Source: Marinobacter antarcticus (GTDB lineage: Bacteria > Pseudomonadota > Gammaproteobacteria > Pseudomonadales > Oleiphilaceae). Taken from it: a stretch of 64,000 nucleotides of DNA. The notes beneath the pieces are model-generated. The model did no database searches. It had not been told where the DNA came from and saw only the letters and a program-made list of their open reading frames with translations. Below, one piece after another: positions 58,975 through 64,000 of the stretch (the stretch's first letter is position 1; every line of letters starts with the position of its first letter). Position numbers and translations under genes: made by a program. The stretch spans positions 1 to 64,000 of the forward strand of contig NZ_DRGY01000138.1 in NCBI RefSeq assembly GCF_011049865.1, in the 5' to 3' direction.

Positions 58975-60378
58975 TCAGTCGAAGATCTTGCCGGGGTTGA
59001 TGATGCCGTTGGGGTCAAATACCTGTTTGATGCCTCTCAGATAGGCAATTTCTGCTTCGCTGCGGGTGTAATGCAAGTAGGGCTTTTTGGTCATGCCTAC
59101 GCCGTGTTCGGCGGAGACGCTGCCCTGGTACTTTTCGACGATTTCAAACACCCACTTGTTGACCTGCTGGCACTTTTCGAAGAAGTCTTCCTTTGCCATG
59201 TCTTCCGGTTTGAGGATGTTGAGGTGCAGGTTGCCATCGCCAATGTGGCCGAACCAGATGATTTCAAAATCCGGGTACTGTGCAGTCACCAACTCGTCAA
59301 TTTCCTGCAGAAATCCCGGCACTTTAGAAACCACAACGGAAATGTCGTTCTTGTATGGGGTGCGGGGGGCGATGGATTCCGAGATGCGCTCGCGCAGCTG
59401 CCACAGGTTCCGGGCCTGAGTTTCGCTCTGGCTGATCACGCCGTCCAGCACCCAGCCGTTTTCCATGCACTGCTCGAACAGGCCCATGGCGTCGTCCATT
59501 ACCTGATCAGACGTCGATTCAAACTCCAACAAGGCATAATACGGCGCTTCGGTTTCAAACGGCGCCGGCACCTGTCCGTGGGCCAGGACATGCCCCATAG
59601 CCTGGTGCGAGAAGAATTCGTAGGCGGTCAGGTCCAGGCCACTCTGGAAGGTTTTGAGCACGTCCATGGTGTTGCCAAGATCGTTCAGCCCGAGCACCAG
59701 TACCGTCAGGTTATCTGGCTGGCGCGTGAGCTTCATGGTGACTTCGGTAATAAAGCCCAGGGTTCCTTCGGCGCCGATAAACAGATGGCGCAGGTCGTAG
59801 CCGGTGTTGTTTTTCGCAAGGTCTTTATTCAGATCAAGAATGTCGCCCTTGCCGGTTACCACTTTGAGGCCGGCGACCCAGTCGCGGCTCATGCCGTAGC
59901 GGATCACCTTGATACCGCCCGCGTTGGTGGAGAGATTACCCCCAAGCTGGCTGGAGCCGGCGGAGGCAAAATCGACCGGGTAGTAAAGGTTGTTCTCTTC
60001 GGCAAAACTCTGCAGTTGCTGGGTCACAACGCCGGCCTGGCAGTGAACCAATCGGTCACTGGCGCTGAAATCCAGAATCTGGTTCATGTTGTCGAATGCA
60101 ACAACCACCTCGCCGTTAGCGGCCACAGCGCCCGCACTCAGGCCCGTTCGGCCACCGGAGGGCACCAGTGCCACACGGTTTTCGTTGGCAAACTTCACCA
60201 GTGCCTGAACCTGCTCAGTGGTTTTCGGGAGCACGATGGCCAGTGGGTTTGGCTCATAAATTCGCGTCCAATCCTTGCCGTAAGTGTCGAGATCCGCTGG
60301 GTCCGTCAGCACCTTTGCGGGCGCGTCGCCGGCGGCTACAAGCTCTTTCAGGGCAACAATGATCTGTTCAGAGTTCAT
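58975..60378 (-). CDS. FAD-dependent D-2-hydroxyglutarate dehydrogenase
   Basis: It oxidises D-2-hydroxyglutarate back to 2-oxoglutarate, passing electrons via flavoprotein to the respiratory chain. The FAD-binding PCMH domain shows VALVPSGGRTGLSAGAVA, DFASAGSSQLGGNLSTNAGGIKVIRYG and FIGAEGTLGFITEVTMKL. The C-terminal cap has WFGHIGDGNLHLNIL and EHGVGMTKKPYL. It has 467 residues. It is divergent from serA. In Pseudomonas, SerA generates D-2-hydroxyglutarate and the neighbouring D2HGDH removes it, so the pairing supports this call over D-lactate or glycolate oxidase. Confidence 0.87.
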   Translation of the reverse strand: MNSEQIIVALKELVAAGDAPAKVLTDPADLDTYGKDWTRIYEPNPLAIVLPKTTEQVQALVKFANENRVALVPSGGRTGLSAGAVAANGEVVVAFDNMNQILDFSASDRLVHCQAGVVTQQLQSFAEENNLYYPVDFASAGSSQLGGNLSTNAGGIKVIRYGMSRDWVAGLKVVTGKGDILDLNKDLAKNNTGYDLRHLFIGAEGTLGFITEVTMKLTRQPDNLTVLVLGLNDLGNTMDVLKTFQSGLDLTAYEFFSHQAMGHVLAHGQVPAPFETEAPYYALLEFESTSDQVMDDAMGLFEQCMENGWVLDGVISQSETQARNLWQLRERISESIAPRTPYKNDISVVVSKVPGFLQEIDELVTAQYPDFEIIWFGHIGDGNLHLNILKPEDMAKEDFFEKCQQVNKWVFEIVEKYQGSVSAEHGVGMTKKPYLHYTRSEAEIAYLRGIKQVFDPNGIINPGKIFD

Positions 60379-60569
60379 GAAGTCATCAGTCTCGTCAGGG
60401 TCGGGCGGTGGCTCTGGATTAAAAGTTCCAGGTTCGCTTGATTCAGGCGAACCGGGACACTGTGAAAAGTTGCTTTTATGGTATCATACTGCCCCTGTTC
60501 TGCGAGCCAGCCCCAACGACCACTGGCCGCAGGTCACTTCATGCGACGAAAGGTTCGGAAGCAAAGCCC
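60379..60569. promoter_or_regulatory. Divergent D2HGDH/serA promoter region
   Basis: The region is 191 nt between the two divergent start codons. TATCAT (60482-60487) could be a -10 box for serA, but no good -35 is at the usual distance. In-frame codons upstream of serA (from 60438) are treated as untranslated. Confidence 0.4.
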
Positions 60570-61799
60570 ATGTCAACGACGTCTCTCGAAAAGAGCAAAA
60601 TCCGCATTCTACTGCTGGAAGGCGTGCATCAGACCGCACTGGATACTCTGAATGCTGCAGGCTACACCAACATTGAGTCCCTCAGTCACTCGCTGTCCGA
60701 GGAAGACCTTATAGAGAAGATTGCCGATGCGCATTTTATAGGCCTTCGCTCTCGCACTCAGTTGACTGCCAAGGTGTTCGAGGCTGCCAAAAAGCTGGTT
60801 GCAGTGGGCTGTTTCTGCATTGGCACTAATCAGGTTGATCTGCACGCAGCGACACGTCGCGGCATCGCGGTGTTCAATGCGCCTTTTTCTAACACCCGCA
60901 GTGTTGCGGAACTGGTTTTGGCGCAGGCTATCCTGCTACTGCGCGGCGTTCCGGAAAAAAATGCCAGTGCCCACCGTGGCGATTGGCAGAAATCGGCCAA
61001 AAACAGCTACGAGATTCGCGGCAAAAAGCTGGGCATCATCGGTTACGGCAACATAGGCACCCAGTTCAGCGTTCTGGCCGAAAGCCTGGGCATGGACGTG
61101 TACTTCTACGACGTAGTGTCCAAGCTGCCGATCGGCAATGCAACCCAGGTAGGAACCCTGCAGGAACTGCTCAACATTGCCGATGTTGTGAGTTTGCACG
61201 TTCCCGAAACACCGGCCACCAAGTACATGTTCAAGGCCGAGCAGTTGGCCCAGATGAAGCCTGATTCTATCCTGATGAATGCATCACGAGGCTCCGTCGT
61301 GGATATCGAGGCACTTGCAGAATCCCTGAGAAGCGGCAAGCTGCTGGGCGCTGCGATTGACGTTTTCCCGGTCGAGCCCAAGTCCAATAACGAAGAATTC
61401 GTTTCTCCACTGCGTGAGTTCGACAACGTTATTCTGACGCCACACGTAGGCGGCTCCACCATCGAAGCCCAAGAAAACATCGGGCGCGAAGTAGCTGAGA
61501 AGCTCGCTATGTATAGCGACAACGGCACCTCGGTGTCGTCGGTGAACTTTCCGGAAGTGGCTCTGCCCTCACACCCGAACCAGCACCGTTTGCTGCACAT
61601 TCATGAGAACGTGCCGGGCGTGATGTCGGAAATAAACCAGGTGTTCTCCGAGAACGGCATCAACGTTTGCGGCCAATATCTGCAAACCAAACAAGACATT
61701 GGCTACGTGGTGATTGATGTAGACAAGGCCTACGGCGAACTTGCTCTGGAGAAACTGCTCCAGGTAAAAGGCACCATTCGCGGTCGGGTGCTGTTCTAG
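60570..61799 (+). CDS. serA: D-3-phosphoglycerate dehydrogenase
   Basis: SerA commits 3-phosphoglycerate to serine synthesis. The track start at 60438 adds 44 codons without family features. The ATG at 60570 gives MSTTSLEKSKIRILLLEGVH and 409 residues, as in the E. coli-type enzyme. NAD motif GIIGYGNIGTQFSVLAESLGMDVYFYD, catalytic Arg/His regions (NASRGSVVDIEAL, LTPHVGGSTIEAQENIG) and a C-terminal ACT domain (LLHIHENVPGVMSEINQVF) for serine feedback are all present. E. coli-type SerA can reduce 2-oxoglutarate, linking it to the divergent D2HGDH. Confidence 0.96.
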   Translation: MSTTSLEKSKIRILLLEGVHQTALDTLNAAGYTNIESLSHSLSEEDLIEKIADAHFIGLRSRTQLTAKVFEAAKKLVAVGCFCIGTNQVDLHAATRRGIAVFNAPFSNTRSVAELVLAQAILLLRGVPEKNASAHRGDWQKSAKNSYEIRGKKLGIIGYGNIGTQFSVLAESLGMDVYFYDVVSKLPIGNATQVGTLQELLNIADVVSLHVPETPATKYMFKAEQLAQMKPDSILMNASRGSVVDIEALAESLRSGKLLGAAIDVFPVEPKSNNEEFVSPLREFDNVILTPHVGGSTIEAQENIGREVAEKLAMYSDNGTSVSSVNFPEVALPSHPNQHRLLHIHENVPGVMSEINQVFSENGINVCGQYLQTKQDIGYVVIDVDKAYGELALEKLLQVKGTIRGRVLF

Positions 61800-61833
61800 G
61801 CGGCGCTCGGTATAAACGCCGGTCAGAGAAAGC

Positions 61834-61872
61834 AAAAAAGCTCCGCCACCAAAAGGTCGCGGAGCTTTTTTT
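61834..61872. terminator. Bidirectional terminator between serA and the OmpA-like gene
   Basis: AAAAAAGCTCCGC and GCGGAGCTTTTTT pair perfectly around a 12-nt loop, with A- and T-runs on the two sides. The hairpin can stop both convergent transcripts. Confidence 0.92.
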
Positions 61873-61902
61873 GCCCGGCCAGGCCGGACCGGAGTAGTCG
61901 CG

Positions 61903-62559
61903 TTACTGCATAGGAACCAGCGTCAGCTCGACGCGACGGTTCTGTTCACGCCCTGCGGCGTTATCGTTGGACGCGATAGGTTTACGCTCACCGTAACCCG
62001 TCGCGCGAGTGCGCCTGGACTCGATACCCTGATTCAGGAGGAAGTCCCGCACGGAGCCCGCGCGACGCTCACTGAGCAACTGGTTGTAGCTGTCTGAACC
62101 CGAGCTGTCGGTATGACCGTCGATCTGAATGATTGTTTTGTTGAACTCTTTCAGCACCAGAACAACCGATTCCAGCGTGTTTGTGAACCCGCCCCGGATG
62201 GCGGTCTGATTCAACTCAAAGGTGATGTTGCCCGGCATGATGAGTTCAATCTGATCACCGTTGCGAACAACACGAACGCCGCTGCCTTCCAGCCTCTGCC
62301 GCAACATGGCTTCTTGCCTGTCCATGTAATAGCCAATGCCGCCGCCAACGGCCGCACCACTCGCTGCACCAATCAGCGCGCCCTTGCCACGGTCACTTTT
62401 ACTGGAGGTTGCAGCGCCAACGGCTGCGCCACCAATCGCACCAATGATACTGCCTTTGGTGGCATCTGAAGTTTTCTGCTCGCCTGTGTATGGGTCATAC
62501 GTCATACAACCGGCGAGGCCCATGGTCGTTACTGCTAGTGCAAGCATTGTTTTCTTCAC
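61903..62559 (-). CDS. OmpA-family glycine-zipper lipoprotein
   Basis: It is an outer-membrane lipoprotein that grips peptidoglycan. The start is GTG with AGGAG upstream. The lipobox is LAGC (about residue 18). Glycine-zipper segments (IIGAIGGAAVGAATSS, LIGAASGAAVGGGIGYYMD, about 38-80) follow. The OmpA-like domain (about 105-215) has IQIDGHTDSSGSDSYNQLLSERRAGSV, with the conserved peptidoglycan-contact Asp and Arg (NRRVELTL). It has 218 residues and resembles YiaD-type proteins. It converges on serA. Confidence 0.93.
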   Translation of the reverse strand: MKKTMLALAVTTMGLAGCMTYDPYTGEQKTSDATKGSIIGAIGGAAVGAATSSKSDRGKGALIGAASGAAVGGGIGYYMDRQEAMLRQRLEGSGVRVVRNGDQIELIMPGNITFELNQTAIRGGFTNTLESVVLVLKEFNKTIIQIDGHTDSSGSDSYNQLLSERRAGSVRDFLLNQGIESRRTRATGYGERKPIASNDNAAGREQNRRVELTLVPMQ

Positions 62560-62667
62560 AGCATTCTCCTGTGGCTGGGTTTATTACTGGTTTTGTTGCA
62601 GGGGTCTTTCGAGCCCTTTAGCGCTCTCGTTGTGGCGTCGAGAATGGTCAAGACTCATCTGGAGTGA

Positions 62668-63684
62668 TCAATAGTCGTCAGGGTCATCTGCCAATGAATG
62701 ATCAAAGGTATCTATAATGGTGTTGAACACAGTTGCCTGCAGATCCTTGGCTTCGTTCACCAAGTGATGGCGGCCGTCGGCAATCCTCACTTCCTCTACC
62801 GATGCAAACTTGTTGCGGATAATTCTCAGATTGTGTTGCCAATCTACTGTCTGGTCTTTTTCGCCCTGAACCACCGTAACGGGGAAGTTGACCGGTCGCG
62901 CAGATTCAATGTGTGGAATCCAGGTACGCAACGCGCCCACCCAGTCAACGTGAACGGCTCTTGCCTGCAGTGGATCATTTTCTCGCAGGAAGCGCAAAAA
63001 ACGAGTATTGCCACTGTTCGCTGAAAACGCACGCTGCCACCGTGAAATAAACGGCTTTACCATCGTGTGGAGCATTTTTGCGCCGAGCCAGCCTGCAGGC
63101 CGTACCAACGGTGCCAACAACACAACATTACGGAACTCCGATGTTTCCACGGAGTGGTGGTTCGAGAGCAGGTAGTCAATCAGTATGGCGCCCCCCGTAC
63201 TCTGGCCCACCGCAAACCATGGCCCACGGGTTTTCTCACGAGCACAAGCCATAACATCTGACAACACCGCCTGATATTCCAGGAAATTGCCGATAGCCGC
63301 CGGTGTCCCGCTGGAGAGCCCGTGGCCAGGTTGATCATACGTCAACACGTCGAAACCCGCGCTGAGACAACGCTCAATCAATTGGCTGTATAAACCCACA
63401 TGATCAAAGTAACCGTGCAGGATAAACACAGTGCCACGCCCGGGACGGGATTCCGGCAATCGGAAATAATGCACCATAATCTGGTGCCGATCCGCCGTTA
63501 TATAGCCCTGATGATAGGCAATACCCGGGTGTTCCACCCAGAGATCAAGGCCATAAAATCGGCAATATGCCACCATCTCTTCGCTCAGATCTTCCCGTCC
63601 TTCCGGGTCGAACGGCTCAAGCCTTTCAAGCAGGGATTCACGATTCCAGTCCGGTATTTCTATGGTATCTGTTTTCCAGTACAC
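62668..63684 (-). CDS. Alpha/beta hydrolase (lysophospholipase/monoacylglycerol lipase type)
   Basis: It is a predicted esterase of the serine aminopeptidase S33/Hydrolase_4 group. FILHGYFDHVGLYSQLIERCLSAGFDVLTYDQPGHGLSSG is the group signature. The nucleophile is Ser162 in VGQSTGGAIL, the acid lies in VVQGEKDQTVDW and the His in ADGRHHLVNE. It has 338 residues and no signal peptide. The start read by the track is a GTG. A lipid ester is the likely substrate, but nothing in the context defines it. Confidence 0.85.
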   Translation of the reverse strand: MYWKTDTIEIPDWNRESLLERLEPFDPEGREDLSEEMVAYCRFYGLDLWVEHPGIAYHQGYITADRHQIMVHYFRLPESRPGRGTVFILHGYFDHVGLYSQLIERCLSAGFDVLTYDQPGHGLSSGTPAAIGNFLEYQAVLSDVMACAREKTRGPWFAVGQSTGGAILIDYLLSNHHSVETSEFRNVVLLAPLVRPAGWLGAKMLHTMVKPFISRWQRAFSANSGNTRFLRFLRENDPLQARAVHVDWVGALRTWIPHIESARPVNFPVTVVQGEKDQTVDWQHNLRIIRNKFASVEEVRIADGRHHLVNEAKDLQATVFNTIIDTFDHSLADDPDDY

Positions 63685-63763
63685 GTAGAGTTAAACGCCT
63701 GTCGTGGATAGATAATACGAATTACGATGCACAATCCTAACCCATAGCGGGGGCATAACACAG

Positions 63764-64000
63764 ATGTTGCAACATCTTCTTGAAACCGGGCTGCGACAAA
63801 CCATGAATTGCCTGGTCAAGCCGGCTCTTCACCCAACCGTCCCAATTGCCGTTCAACGCACGCTTACACGCCAGGCCTACCGGAGCTCCGTGGCGCCCCG
63901 TGGCTGTCGCTTCCAGGCCGACACACTGGCGGGCATACCGGTAATCAGAAGCTCTTTTGGCCAGGCCACGCGCGGCGCCGTGCTGTATTTGCACGGCGGT
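63764..64000 (+). CDS. HSL-family esterase, 5' part only
   Basis: The frame is missing from the track because it runs off the right edge. From the ATG at 63764 it reads MLQHLLETGLRQTMNCLVKP and ends at the window edge with GAVLYLHGG. LYLHGG is the oxyanion-hole HGG motif of hormone-sensitive-lipase-type esterases, placed at about residue 74-79 as expected. About a quarter of the protein is visible and the catalytic residues lie beyond the edge. It is divergent from the alpha/beta hydrolase. The minus-strand ORF at 63737-63994 is its shadow. Confidence 0.75.
   Translation, partial: MLQHLLETGLRQTMNCLVKPALHPTVPIAVQRTLTRQAYRSSVAPRGCRFQADTLAGIPVIRSSFGQATRGAVLYLHGG

Noticed and set aside
59071-60441. 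456-codon ORF on the + strand
   Set aside because: It is an antisense shadow of the D2HGDH gene. The minus-strand frame has complete FAD-enzyme motifs; this one has none.
63737-63994. 85-codon ORF on the - strand at the right edge
   Set aside because: The opposite frame carries the LYLHGG esterase motif and runs off the edge; this is its shadow.

Overview
The window is a dense, almost continuously coding piece of a gammaproteobacterial chromosome. Gene content and order follow the Pseudomonas core block purA-hisZ-hflCKX-hfq-miaA-mutL-amiB-tsaE-nnr-queG-orn-rsgA-motBA-psd-(efp/epm)-fimW-fimX-serB-parC-parE very closely. Together with the acyclic terpene cluster, the BLUF protein and the purine and serine genes, this points to Marinobacter or a close marine relative. 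The genus is an inference from gene content and protein style; no rRNA is present to settle it.

Layout. 1-12.6 kb: a leftward housekeeping run (purA, cut by the window edge, through nnr) covering purine and histidine synthesis, the HflKC protease modulator, the Hfq RNA chaperone, tRNA modification, mismatch repair, septal amidase and metabolite repair. 12.7-21 kb: queG, orn, rsgA, the motAB flagellar stator, psd, and an EF-P maturation group (efp with epmA and epmB). 21-29 kb: fimW- and fimX-like c-di-GMP/type IV pilus genes, then serB and parC. 29-34.7 kb: a small accessory patch with two small ORFs, a broken gene remnant, a YceI/cytochrome b561 pair, a 15-codon mini-transcript, an EAL phosphodiesterase and an SLC13-type permease. 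34.8-40 kb: parE, a PrcB-like lipoprotein and a large subtilisin-like lipoprotein. 40-52.2 kb: a complete atu cluster (atuR divergent from atuABCDEFGH) for citronellol/geraniol-type acyclic terpenes, with a TetR-type palindrome between atuR and atuA. 52.2-58.8 kb: quinone oxidoreductase, tail-anchored BLUF protein, TRIC/UPF0126 channel, purine permease plus apt, FAH-family hydrolase and an ABC1 (UbiB-like) kinase. 59-64 kb: D-2-hydroxyglutarate dehydrogenase divergent from serA, an OmpA-like lipoprotein, an alpha/beta hydrolase and the start of an HSL-type esterase.

How the genes work together. AtuH/AtuG/AtuB should convert terpenoid alcohols and acids to CoA thioesters, AtuD desaturates, AtuC+AtuF carboxylate geranyl-CoA and AtuE hydrates the product. 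SerA and D2HGDH form a known couple in which D2HGDH removes the D-2-hydroxyglutarate made as SerA pulls on 2-oxoglutarate; serB sits elsewhere in the same window. EpmA and EpmB install beta-lysine on EF-P Lys34, which is present. FimW/FimX (degenerate GGDEF/EAL) are c-di-GMP receptors rather than enzymes, whereas the separate EAL protein keeps its catalytic residues.

The least explained signal is a pair of intergenic repeats (45.24-45.35 kb and 58.82-58.93 kb, opposite orientation) with a shared core of about 54 nt inside long hairpin arms. The arms differ between the copies yet are self-complementary in each, the signature expected of a structure under selection or regeneration. Also notable are the 15-codon transcript at 31.3 kb, the dentilisin-like subtilase/PrcB pair and the tail-anchored BLUF protein.
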